A DNA stretch of 64,000 bases, taken from the NCBI GenBank assembly GCA_023423405.1, contig JAFAFR010000050.1, forward strand, positions 124,001-188,000. The letters run 5' to 3'. Both the position numbers and the translations under genes were made by a program. Under the pieces are notes generated by a model. The model ran no database searches and was not told the DNA's origin. It saw only the letters and a program-made list of their open reading frames with translations. The DNA comes from Bacteroidota bacterium. Lineage in GTDB: Bacteria; Bacteroidota; Bacteroidia; Chitinophagales; Chitinophagaceae. Position 1 is the stretch's first letter. Every line of letters begins with the position of its first letter. Shown in pieces: positions 44,014-52,800 of the stretch.

Positions 44014-44601
44014 TTATTCGGTTCTCTGATACAACCTGGCAAGGTGTTGCTGTTTCACAGGGTCGCGCCGGATAATGGAACTGCCGGTAAAAAAGTGATG
44101 TTTTTCAAAAAAAGAGATCTGGATATTGTCCCACTCGGTGTTATCCTGTATAACGCCATAAGCCAGGAATTCTGCTTTCAGTGACTGGCTAATGGGTTCG
44201 AAGTCCATTCTTCCCAGGTAGTCGAGGTCAGCATCGCAGATGATCTCTTCGAGCAGGGTAGCCGGACTTTGCGGAATTTTGGTTGCCATGATCATGCCTT
44301 TCATCAGCGCCATGTCTGTTTCACTGAATTCGCCGGCAAGGTCTGCTTCCAGGATTTCGCAGGATTTTTCCTCGTGGCCCTGGTAGGTGTAAAGGAAACC
44401 GGTATCGTGGTACAGGGCGGCAATACGGAGCAGGAGCAGGTCGTGCGCATTGGTTACCTGTTCGGCGACCGCAATTACGGCAGCCTGTTTCAGCACGTCC
44501 AGGGTGTGTGCAAGGTTGTGATAGGTTAACCTCGTATCCAGCCCTGCCAGCAATCGTTGCGTGATGGTTTGCTCCAGGGCCTGGAAGCCGGCTTCAGTCA
44601 T
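44014..44601 (-). CDS. HD-domain phosphohydrolase
   Basis: The product is 195 residues. HD-superfamily metal ligands are visible: TYHNLAHT (H28, H32), the HD pair H64-D65 in ALYHDTGF, and a later ICDADLDYLG aspartate. This resembles small predicted metal-dependent phosphohydrolases that act on nucleotides or cyclic nucleotides. It starts the minus-strand run that continues, after 13 bases, with the nucleotide-transporter-like gene and the cyclic-nucleotide-binding gene. A phosphodiesterase role in that context is attractive but not shown by the sequence. The family call is firm, the substrate unknown. Confidence 0.85.
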   Translation of the reverse strand: MTEAGFQALEQTITQRLLAGLDTRLTYHNLAHTLDVLKQAAVIAVAEQVTNAHDLLLLRIAALYHDTGFLYTYQGHEEKSCEILEADLAGEFSETDMALMKGMIMATKIPQSPATLLEEIICDADLDYLGRMDFEPISQSLKAEFLAYGVIQDNTEWDNIQISFFEKHHFFTGSSIIRRDPVKQQHLARLYQRTE

Positions 44602-44620
44602 GGTATCCTGAATTACCCTC

Positions 44621-44650
44621 TAAATATACTGGTAATTTCCGGCCATTCAA
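44621..44650 (-). promoter_or_regulatory. Bacteroidota promoter for HD-transporter-CNB operon
   Basis: On the minus strand TTG (44650-44648) and TATATTTA (44628-44621) are separated by 19 bases. The -7 box has one change at its last base. It lies 20 bases before the HD gene's ATG and between that gene and the dnaJ stop. Confidence 0.6.
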
Positions 44651-44651
44651 A

Positions 44652-45818
44652 TCAGGAAAATATCTCCCGCACCTTATCAAAAAAGCTTCTTTCGTTTTTG
44701 TCGGGGTTGGGCTTGAAGTTGGTTGACCCCTGCAGCTTTTCCATCATCGCTTTTTCTTCCTGGCTGAGGTGCTGGGGCGTCCATACGTTCACGTGGATGA
44801 GCTGGTCGCCCTTTTCGTAGCTGTTTACAGCCGGGAAGCCCTTGCCCTTGAGCCTGAATATTTTGCCGCTTTGGGTGCCGGCCGGAATTTTGATCTTTGC
44901 CCTTCCGTCGATGGTGGGAACTTCTACCTGGGTACCGAATACGGCATCGGGAAAAGTGATATAAAGATCGTAGGCTACGTTGAGCCCGTCGCGCTGGAGC
45001 TGGTGATGTTGTTCTTCTTCTATCAGTACGATGAGATCGCCGGGGGACCCGCCTCTTTCACCGGCATTGCCTCTTCCGCTCACATTCAACTGCATGCCTT
45101 CCTGCACGCCTGCGGGGATATCGATGGTAACCGTTTCTTCTCCATATACCCTTCCTTCGCCTTTACAGGAGCCGCATTTGGCGGTAATGGTAGTGCCTTC
45201 GCCGTTACATGCAGGACAGGTGGTAACGGTTTGCATTTGCCCCAGGAAGGTGTTGGTTACTTTACGCACCTGGCCGCTGCCGTGACAGGTGGAGCAGGTC
45301 TGGATGCTGCTTTTGTCCTTTGCGCCACTGCCGCCGCAGGTTTGGCAACCCACGTATTTTTTTACCTTGATGCTTTTGGTAACGCCTTTGGCGATTTCTT
45401 CAAAATTGAGTTTGAGCTTTACCCGCAGGTTACTGCCCCGCGTTCCCCTTGCCCGTTGGCCGCGACCGCGGGCGCCTGCCTGGCCGCCAAAGAAAGACCC
45501 GAAAATGTCGTCCCCAAAAATGTCTCCGAACTGGCTGAAGATATCGTCCATGTTCATGCTGCCACCGCCACCGAAGCCACGGCCCGCGCCGGATAATCCT
45601 GCATGGCCATAGCGGTCGTAGGTCGACCGTTTGTCTGCATCGCTCAGCACTTCATAAGCTTCGGCTGCCTCCTTGAATTTTTCCTCGGCTACCTTGTCCC
45701 CGGGGTTGCGATCGGGGTGGTATTGCATTGCTACTTTCCGGTATGCTTTTTTGATTTCGTCGGCGGAGGCTGATTTGCTTACACCCAGTATCTCGTAAAA
45801 ATCTCTCTTGGTTGACAT
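44652..45818 (-). CDS. dnaJ: Molecular chaperone DnaJ
   Basis: The product is 388 residues, a type I DnaJ. It has the J domain (1-70) with HPD in YHPDRNPGD and a Gly/Phe-rich region (about 75-125). The zinc-binding region has four CxxCxGxG motifs: CQTCGGSG, CSTCHGSG, CPACNGEG and CGSCKGEG. The C-terminal substrate-binding domains run to the end. It delivers unfolded proteins to DnaK and stimulates its ATPase. grpE lies 31 bases upstream in the same direction, so the two are an operon. dnaK is not in the window. Confidence 0.97.
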   Translation of the reverse strand: MSTKRDFYEILGVSKSASADEIKKAYRKVAMQYHPDRNPGDKVAEEKFKEAAEAYEVLSDADKRSTYDRYGHAGLSGAGRGFGGGGSMNMDDIFSQFGDIFGDDIFGSFFGGQAGARGRGQRARGTRGSNLRVKLKLNFEEIAKGVTKSIKVKKYVGCQTCGGSGAKDKSSIQTCSTCHGSGQVRKVTNTFLGQMQTVTTCPACNGEGTTITAKCGSCKGEGRVYGEETVTIDIPAGVQEGMQLNVSGRGNAGERGGSPGDLIVLIEEEQHHQLQRDGLNVAYDLYITFPDAVFGTQVEVPTIDGRAKIKIPAGTQSGKIFRLKGKGFPAVNSYEKGDQLIHVNVWTPQHLSQEEKAMMEKLQGSTNFKPNPDKNERSFFDKVREIFS

Positions 45819-45849
45819 TTCTGTTGGTTCTTTCAGTTTCTTAAGGCGG

Positions 45850-46395
45850 TTATTTTCCTACCACCACTTTGGCGAAGCGAATGATCTTATCGTTCAGGGT
45901 ATAGCCTTTCATTACCTCGTCCACTACTTTGCCCGACAGGTTGGGGCGCGGGGCGGGGATTTCCGTGATGGCCTCGTGTTTGTCGGGATCGAAATCGGTT
46001 CCAATGCTTTCCATGGCTTTCAGTCCCCTGGCCTGCAAAATGTTCCGGAGCTTGCCCAGGATGAGTTGCATCCCTTCGGCATTGCTGCTTTCGCCGGCTT
46101 GCTCCAGTTGTTTCTGGGCCCTGTCTGCATCGTCGAGCACTTCCAGCAGTTCGCCGATCAGGTCTTTACCGGCGGTTTGCACCAGCTCCAGCCTTTCCCG
46201 CGCGGTGCGTTTGCGGAAATTGTCGAACTCCGCCACCAGCCGCAGGTATTTATCTTTTGTTTCCGCCAGTTCGTTCTCCAGCTTTTCTATTTCTTCCTGG
46301 CCGCCCAGTGGCTCGTGCAGGTGGCTGGTTCCAGGAACATCGCTGTCGGCGTTGATATCCATCTCCTCTGGTGATTGCATGTCTTTTTCTTGCAT
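45850..46395 (-). CDS. grpE: Nucleotide exchange factor GrpE
   Basis: The product is 181 residues from the ATG at 46395. The frame opens further upstream, but that extension is unlike GrpE. A charged, acidic N-terminus leads into the long dimer-forming helix (about 35-95, with YLRLVAEFDNFRKRTARE). The C-terminal beta-rich head follows (DFDPDKHEAI, GYTLNDKIIRFAKVVV). It opens the nucleotide pocket of DnaK to release ADP. It is the first gene of the grpE-dnaJ unit. Confidence 0.96.
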   Translation of the reverse strand: MQEKDMQSPEEMDINADSDVPGTSHLHEPLGGQEEIEKLENELAETKDKYLRLVAEFDNFRKRTARERLELVQTAGKDLIGELLEVLDDADRAQKQLEQAGESSNAEGMQLILGKLRNILQARGLKAMESIGTDFDPDKHEAITEIPAPRPNLSGKVVDEVMKGYTLNDKIIRFAKVVVGK

Positions 46396-46558
46396 AATCG
46401 TACAAATTGGCAGCAAGCTGCAGTTTTTTTCCATTTTTGGCGGCCGAAGCCACTGGGAACCTGCAGTTTGCCGGGTCAAAGCTTGTTTCCTATACTGTCA
46501 ATTTTTTTGCCACTGTCTGAAATGGGACAATTTGTCTTCTTTGACGCCCCCGATGGTC

Positions 46559-46566
46559 TACATTTG
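46559..46566 (+). promoter_or_regulatory. Bacteroidota -7 element close to methyltransferase start
   Basis: TACATTTG matches TAnnTTTG exactly and lies 5 bases before the ATG at 46572. TTG trinucleotides occur upstream, but at 15 and 24 bases rather than the preferred 19-21. A nearly leaderless transcript is likely if it is used. Confidence 0.5.
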
Positions 46567-46571
46567 CGTCC

Positions 46572-47744
46572 ATGACAGCGATATACCTGAAAAAAAAGAT
46601 CAGCCGCCGGGTTGAAAACGGCCATCCCTGGGTTTTTGGGAACGAGATTGGAAAAGTGGACGGGCCCGTTACGGCAGGTGATATCGCCGACCTGTTTACC
46701 CACGATGGAAAATTTGTGGGAAGGGGTTATATCAACCCGCAGTCGCAGATCTTCCTGCGCATCCTTACCCGCAACCGGCAGGAAACCATTGATAATGCCT
46801 TCTTTTTCAGGAAACTGGAATCGGCCTGGAAATACCGCCAGCAACTGGGCTATACCGAAAACTGCCGCCTCATTTTTGGGGAGGCCGACGGACTGCCGGC
46901 CCTGATCATCGACAAATTCAACCATTATTTTGTACTGCAGACCCTGGCCCTGGGAATGGACCGCTGGAAAGACGCCATTGTAGCCGCCTTACAGTCCATT
47001 TTTCAACCCCGGGGCATTTATGAACGCAACGATGTGCCGGTAAGGGAACTGGAAGGCCTTCCCCAGGTAAAGGGCTTTCTTTCCGAACTGTTTGATACAC
47101 AAATTATTATAAATGAAAATGGACTGCGTTTCCATGTTGACCTGGAAAACGGCCAGAAAACGGGTTATTTCCTCGACCAGCAGGACAATCGCCGGGCCAT
47201 TCAGCACATTGTAAAAGGAGCCGATGTGTTGGGCGCCTTTACCTATACCGGTACTTTTGAGATCCATGCGGCGCATTACGGCGCCAAATCGGTACTGGGC
47301 CTTGATATTTCCGCTTCCGCCGTTGCCCAGGCCACCCGCAATGCGGCGCTGAATGGCTATGGCGATGTATGCCGTTTTGAAGAAGTGAATGCTTTTGATG
47401 TACTGAAGCAATGGTCCAAGGAAGGAAAGCAGTTCGATGTGGTGATGCTGGATCCACCGGCATTTACCAAGAGCAGGGAAAACATACAAAAAGCGATTAC
47501 GGGTTATAAGGAGATCAATCTCCGCGGTATGAAACTGGTGAAACCGGGCGGGTTCCTGGTAACCACTTCCTGTACCAACCTGGTGCAGCCCGAGCTGTTC
47601 CGGGAAATCATTGAAATGGCCGCCAAAGATGCGCGGCGCACCCTTCGCCAGGTGGTGTTTCAAACCCAGGCCAGCGACCACCCCATCGTATGGGGACTGG
47701 AAAACACACATTACCTCAAATTCCTGATTGTCCAGGTGCTGTGA
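46572..47744 (+). CDS. Class I rRNA large-subunit methyltransferase (RlmI-like)
   Basis: The product is 390 residues. A PUA RNA-binding domain occupies about 1-75 (RVENGHPWVFGNEIG). The methyltransferase domain follows, with KTGYFLDQQDNRR, motif I around DVLGAFTYTGTFEIHAA, and the catalytic-type LDPPAFTKSR. TSCTNLVQPELF is at the position where 5-methylcytosine enzymes of the RlmI family carry their conserved segment. The expected reaction is methylation of a cytosine in 23S rRNA using SAM. Which base is modified here cannot be told. Confidence 0.9.
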   Translation: MTAIYLKKKISRRVENGHPWVFGNEIGKVDGPVTAGDIADLFTHDGKFVGRGYINPQSQIFLRILTRNRQETIDNAFFFRKLESAWKYRQQLGYTENCRLIFGEADGLPALIIDKFNHYFVLQTLALGMDRWKDAIVAALQSIFQPRGIYERNDVPVRELEGLPQVKGFLSELFDTQIIINENGLRFHVDLENGQKTGYFLDQQDNRRAIQHIVKGADVLGAFTYTGTFEIHAAHYGAKSVLGLDISASAVAQATRNAALNGYGDVCRFEEVNAFDVLKQWSKEGKQFDVVMLDPPAFTKSRENIQKAITGYKEINLRGMKLVKPGGFLVTTSCTNLVQPELFREIIEMAAKDARRTLRQVVFQTQASDHPIVWGLENTHYLKFLIVQVL

Positions 47745-47784
47745 GCGGGAGCCTGCCAGGCCGTTGCGACCCCTGGAAATAAAA

Positions 47785-48108
47785 TTACTTGCTTACCTGG
47801 AACCGGCCCGATTCCACGATTTTGCCATTGCGGTCGCGGAGCTGGAAAATATAGATGCCCCGGAAGTACTGGGAGAGATCCACCGTGGTGCGGGGGCTGA
47901 TATTCTTTAATTCGAATACCTTTTTTCCGAGGAAGTTGAAAATTTCGAAACTGAAGGACTGGTCGTATTGTTTGGGAAAATCAAAAGTGATCTGGGTGAT
48001 AGCCGGGTTAGGGTAAAACTTAACCAGGTTCACCTGCGGCGAACCGGTTTGCGAAAACCCTGCGAGGGATAAAGCAATAAAAAGGGATAATGTAAAAAAT
48101 ATCCTCAT
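47785..48108 (-). CDS. Short protein consisting of signal peptide and T9SS type A sorting domain
   Basis: The product is 107 residues. A signal peptide (about 1-19, ...AGFSQ) is followed almost at once by a complete T9SS type A C-terminal sorting domain. Its motifs are VKFYPNPA, the beta-strands around FNFLGKKVFEL, and GIYIFQLRD. No passenger domain is present. The family normally serves to route large proteins through the outer membrane. A free sorting domain of this kind may be a remnant of a larger gene or a real mini-protein. Start, stop and reading frame are clean. Confidence 0.85.
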   Translation of the reverse strand: MRIFFTLSLFIALSLAGFSQTGSPQVNLVKFYPNPAITQITFDFPKQYDQSFSFEIFNFLGKKVFELKNISPRTTVDLSQYFRGIYIFQLRDRNGKIVESGRFQVSK

Positions 48109-48156
48109 CGGCTGGGATGGGTTGGGTTTCTGCTAAACAAGGTATTCCAAAATTGG

Positions 48157-48164
48157 CAAAATTA
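48157..48164 (-). promoter_or_regulatory. Possible -7 element upstream of the sorting-domain gene
   Basis: On the minus strand TAATTTTG matches TAnnTTTG exactly, 48 bases before the ATG at 48108. No TTG is found at the preferred spacing upstream. Confidence 0.35.
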
Positions 48165-48193
48165 CAACGCCGGCCGGCAAATCTAACAGAATA

Positions 48194-48664
48194 TTAGGCC
48201 AGTTGTTCCAGGCTGTGCTGGATGGCCTGAAAATCAGGAAGATCGCTGGCTTTGTCGAGCACTTCAGCATAACGTATAATTCCTTCTGTATCAATCACAA
48301 ATGCAGCCCTGCGGGATACGCCGCGCATATCCAGCACAAAGTTTTCCAGGAGCACGTCGTAAGCTTTCGCGGTTTCTTTGTTGAAGTCGCTGAGCAGGTC
48401 GAAGTTCAGTCCCTGGTCTTCCTTAAAGCGTGCAAGGGTAAATACAGAATCCACGCTGATGCCGAATACCCTGGCATTGGTTTTATTGTACAACGCCAAA
48501 TTGTCGCGGACATTGCATAGCTCGGCGGTGCAAACACTGGTAAACGCCTGGGGAAAAAAGAGGAGTACCACATTTTTCCCTTTTTGCTCCGACAGGGTTA
48601 TTTTTTGCTTTTCTGTATTGTAGAGGGAAAAATCGGGGGCAGACTGGCCTGTTGTGATGGGCAT
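48194..48664 (-). CDS. Peroxiredoxin (AhpE/BCP-like thiol peroxidase)
   Basis: The product is 156 residues with a thioredoxin-type fold. The peroxidatic cysteine is C45 in FTSVCTAELC, with the expected Thr three residues before. C50 is a possible resolving cysteine, as in BCP-type enzymes, where the second Cys lies five residues later. The conserved Arg is in the region RGVSRRAAFVID. It should reduce hydrogen peroxide or alkyl hydroperoxides using thioredoxin. It is cytosolic because there is no signal peptide. The gene stands alone between the sorting-domain gene and the second PorP/SprF gene. Confidence 0.92.
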   Translation of the reverse strand: MPITTGQSAPDFSLYNTEKQKITLSEQKGKNVVLLFFPQAFTSVCTAELCNVRDNLALYNKTNARVFGISVDSVFTLARFKEDQGLNFDLLSDFNKETAKAYDVLLENFVLDMRGVSRRAAFVIDTEGIIRYAEVLDKASDLPDFQAIQHSLEQLA

Positions 48665-48784
48665 AATAGGATGGTTCTGATGAAAGGTAAAGCTAAGAAA
48701 TCCTGGGCCTCCTATGGCAATATATTCTGCTGGAAACTTGTGATGAGTTGCAATGAAACGAGGCTGCAGTGAAGTGACGCCGGT

Positions 48785-49822
48785 TCAAAAACGCGGACAG
48801 TGGACCTTGAATTTGGAGGAATTGTCGCGGTCGAGGAATCCGATATAGGTGACGGATAATTCAAAACCACCCCGTCCCTGGCTGGCGGTTTTAAGTTGCG
48901 AAATGTTCACGTCGTAACTCAGCCCTATGGAAAAAGGCTGGTAATCGATCTTGAGTGCAGGGATCAGTGCGTCCTTTGCCCGCATGAACATTCCTAACTG
49001 GAAGATGTAATCGGGCGATGCGGGGTCGCCGAATTTGTAGCCGTACATGGCGCCGCCAATGATTTCAGAAGCTGCACCCTGTTTGCTGTAATCGGCCTGC
49101 AGGTTGAAAAAACCCTGTTCGTTCACATCAAATTTTACCCCGCCCGATACCACCCATTTGGGATGCAGGGCTTCGTTGGCATTGCGGTAAAAGGAATTGG
49201 AAGGCCTGTTGATGTGGTGATAGGCTACACCCACAAACAGGTTATTGTCTTCTTCCTCTCCAAATCCCATATTGAAAGTGGTGCCGATGCTGGCATCTGC
49301 ATAACGGTAATTGGCATTCGCAAAGGTTTCGCCATTGGCTACGGCAGGGTTATAGGCGCCGCCCACATACTGGTTGTCGGTAGTGATCTTGGAACGGTCA
49401 ATGCTTCTTTGCACCAGGCCGCCCATGAAGCCCACTGATATGTACATGTTGCGCTCGCTGCTGATGGCTTTGTGATAGTTGAGTGCCGGCAACAAATGGG
49501 AGGAGGTAAGCGAAACGGTACCCGCACGGTCATAGAGCATTTGCAGGCCGGCGGTGATGAAATCTTCGGTTTGTCCTACCGGTATCTTGTACTCGAAGTT
49601 CAGCGAGCCACTGCGGTACGCATTGGTAAAGCTGTTCCATTGGTCGCGGTACACGACCTGGGCCCTGATGTCGCCGGTGAAAATGCCGGCCAGTGAGGGG
49701 TTACGCAGCAAAGGCGCTTCGTAGAATTGCGAGAAATGTATATCCTGCGCGCGGCTGGCGCCGGCCCACAGCAGCAGGGCCGGGAGCAACAGGTGATACA
49801 ATATGGATAGTGATTTTTTCAT
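48785..49822 (-). CDS. PorP/SprF family type IX secretion-associated outer membrane protein
   Basis: The product is 345 residues with signal peptide (about 1-25, ...GASRAQ) and then DIHFSQFYEAPLLRNPSLAG, the family's mature start. The rest is beta-barrel-like, and the protein ends in CPRF, as does the first PorP/SprF protein of the window. It begins 3 bases after the stop of the giant PKD protein gene upstream, which should be its partner. In SprB-like systems this outer-membrane protein is needed for surface display of the partner. Confidence 0.93.
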   Translation of the reverse strand: MKKSLSILYHLLLPALLLWAGASRAQDIHFSQFYEAPLLRNPSLAGIFTGDIRAQVVYRDQWNSFTNAYRSGSLNFEYKIPVGQTEDFITAGLQMLYDRAGTVSLTSSHLLPALNYHKAISSERNMYISVGFMGGLVQRSIDRSKITTDNQYVGGAYNPAVANGETFANANYRYADASIGTTFNMGFGEEEDNNLFVGVAYHHINRPSNSFYRNANEALHPKWVVSGGVKFDVNEQGFFNLQADYSKQGAASEIIGGAMYGYKFGDPASPDYIFQLGMFMRAKDALIPALKIDYQPFSIGLSYDVNISQLKTASQGRGGFELSVTYIGFLDRDNSSKFKVHCPRF

Positions 49823-49825
49823 GGT

Positions 49826-52800
49826 TTATCGGATCAATGTCACGTTTCCTTTCAGTGGTATGATCTGGCCGTTATCGCAGATCACTTCTATGATGTATAC
49901 ATAGGCGTCGGATTGAGCGGGCATGCCCCTGATCAGGCCATTCCAGCCATCGGATTTTGAATTGGCGGGGAAGTTCTTCCTTTCAAACACCAGTTCTCCC
50001 CAACGATTGAACACGCGCATGGACTGTATCCGGTGCAAGCCGCTGCCTCTCGGATAGAAGACGTCGTTCTGTCCGTCGTTATTGGGACTGAAAGTATTTG
50101 GGATAAAATAATTCTGTTCCACACAAATAACTTTCACCACAATATTGCTGTTGGCCTTGCAACCATTGGAGTCTACCACATCTATCTTATAAGTGGTATT
50201 GAATTGCGGGTTGGCATAGGGGGTGGGACAGTTGGTGCATTCAAGTGCAGTGGAGGGCGACCATGTCCAGGTCTCTACATTGGGGCTATAGGTAACAGGA
50301 AGCATAATGCCCGATCCAACGGGAATGACTACTTCCGGCACATTGGTGATCACCGGGTTGGGCCATACCATGATTTGTTTGCTGGTATCGGAAGCGCAGC
50401 CCAGCAGGTTGGTGGCGGTTAGAGAAACCAGGGAGGCCCCGGGATTGTTATAAGCATTTAAGATGACCGGCTGGGTAGAACTCAAACCGTTTCCGTAGGT
50501 CCATTTCCAGTTAACAAGTGTATCGGGGACAACGGTGGTTGCTTTCAGTTCGAGTATGCTTCCTACGCAGATCTCGTCGGGTCCAATGATGACGGGTTGT
50601 GGGGTGCGGTACACGTACACGGTATCGGTGTAATTGTTGGAGCAGCCTTTGGCGGTAGTCATGTATTCTGTGACATAGTATATGCCGGGTGTGTCATAGT
50701 GATAGTTGAAGCCTATTCCACTCATGCTGTTTCCGTCGCCCATGGTCCAGTCACGTGTAGTGATGCTGTCGCTTCCATCCAGGCTGTAGTCTCTGAACTC
50801 AATGGTGCCTGTATCACAGAATTGTTTCTGCGACATTCCGAAAAGCGGCAGAATGCCGTTAACGGTGATTTTGGCTTTTCCTCCCACAGTCACCTGGCAG
50901 TCAAGGCTGTCGGTTAACTGGATGGATGGTGTATAGATGCCTGGTTTCCCATAGGTATGGGTAATGATGCGGTTTTGCGAACTGTCTACCATGGCATCGC
51001 CAAAAAACACTTTGAATTTGGTGTGGGGAGGTGGCACAATGGTAAAGGTAGCGGTGAGGGTATTGCAATCTTCCAGCGGGCCATAAGTGAATGAGGTTTC
51101 CAGCCCGGGGTTATGCACGGCAATGGGTGTGGAGGCTGAACGCAGGCACCCATGATAGCCGATCACGTTCAACGTTGCCGTATAGTTGCCGTAGGTGTTG
51201 TAGAAATTGCTGGTGTTGGGCAGGTTTGACGTATTTCCATCCCCAAAATCCCAGTACAGGCTGTCGAGGTTGGTGGACCGGGAAATGAATTTGGTTTCAA
51301 GCGGTGGACAGATGGCAGAAGTGTCGATCGCGTCAAAGGCCACCACTGGTGCTACAATGCGCATATAATTTGTCCGGATAAGAGAGTCCACGCAACCATT
51401 TCCATCCGTAACAATCAGTTTAACTGTATAAACAGAATCAGGTCCGGTATAGGTATGAAGGGGATGCTGGTCGGTTGAAGTTCCGCCATCACCGAAGAAC
51501 CATTGATGGGTAAGGCCGGTGCCCAGCGTGGAGTCGCCAAACTGAACGGCTATATCCGGGCAGTAAACCGTGTCGAGTGCACCGAAATTAACCTGTGGTT
51601 TGGTAATGACGGCCACTGCCTGCTTGGAGGTGGTATCGGTACAACCGAAACTGTCTTTGGTGGTTAAAAGAATGGTGTATGAGCCGGCCTGCGCATAAGT
51701 ATGACTGAAAGGTGGTGCGGAAAAGCTCTCGCTTTGCCCGTCGCCGAAGTTAAATGACCAGCTTTGAATGGTGCCGCCATTGAGCTGTGACTGGTCAGAA
51801 AGGCCGATCTGTGCATTCACGCATCCGCCGTTATTGGCAACAGAGAAATCGTTCTCCACGCCCACAATTTTTATGAGGTCGGGTTTTGTGACGGAAGTGG
51901 TACAATTGTTCTTATCCACCAGGGTGAGGGTTACATCGTAGTTCCCGTTGTTGGGAATACGAACCTGCGCGGAAGAAGCCGAATCCGGCAGGTTGCCGAT
52001 GCCTTCTACGAACCATCCATAACTCTTCACGTTTCCGAGGTTTACGGAAGAAGGTATGGAAAGGGTAATGAGTTCATTACGGCAATAGTTAACCGAATCC
52101 ACCATCGCATCCGGCACAATCCGGATGGGTTCTATGACCATCGTTTTAACATAGTGGCACTGCGGGTCGGTTGCGGTAAGTGTTACCGTATAGGGCTGGT
52201 AGCTGCTGTAGGTTTTGTTGGGAGGATCTTTTCCGGCAAATGTGGTGCCATCTCCAAAGTCCCAGAAATAAGTGGTTGCGCCATGCGTAGGATCTTCGAT
52301 GGATTGGTTGTCAAAGTGTACCTGCAATGGATTGGCACAATTGTATTCTGCTGCGAACTTGGCTACGGGAGCGATGGTTTCCAGCAGGTTGGGTTTTTCC
52401 AGGGTATCGGCACATCCATTGTTGTAGGCGATCAGGGTCACGGTCATGTGACCAGTGTCTTCATACAAATGCCTGGGATGTTCCGAAGAAGAAGAAGTGC
52501 TGTCACCAAAGAACCAGAGCCATTCATCTGCCGGGCTGGCCAGGGACGTGAACTGCACCGTATCACCTGCGCAGGTAAAATTGGTGGATGCCGTAAAATC
52601 GATCACGGGTGGTGTTCCCACGCGGATGCTGTCGGGTTTGGTATAGGTGATGACGCAGCCGGTACTGGTAGTAATGGTAACTTTTACTTCGTAGCGGCCA
52701 AAGCTGGTATAGGTATGACTGGGATTGGGGCCGGAACCTGTGCTGCCATCTCCAAAATCCCATAGGTAGCTGGCGATGTTATCGATGGTTTGCAGGCTCG

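Noticed and set aside
44001..44042. Upstream start of the transporter-like gene at 44042
   Set aside because: It would overlap the HD gene and add residues before the natural start; the ATG at 44000 lies 13 bases after the HD stop.
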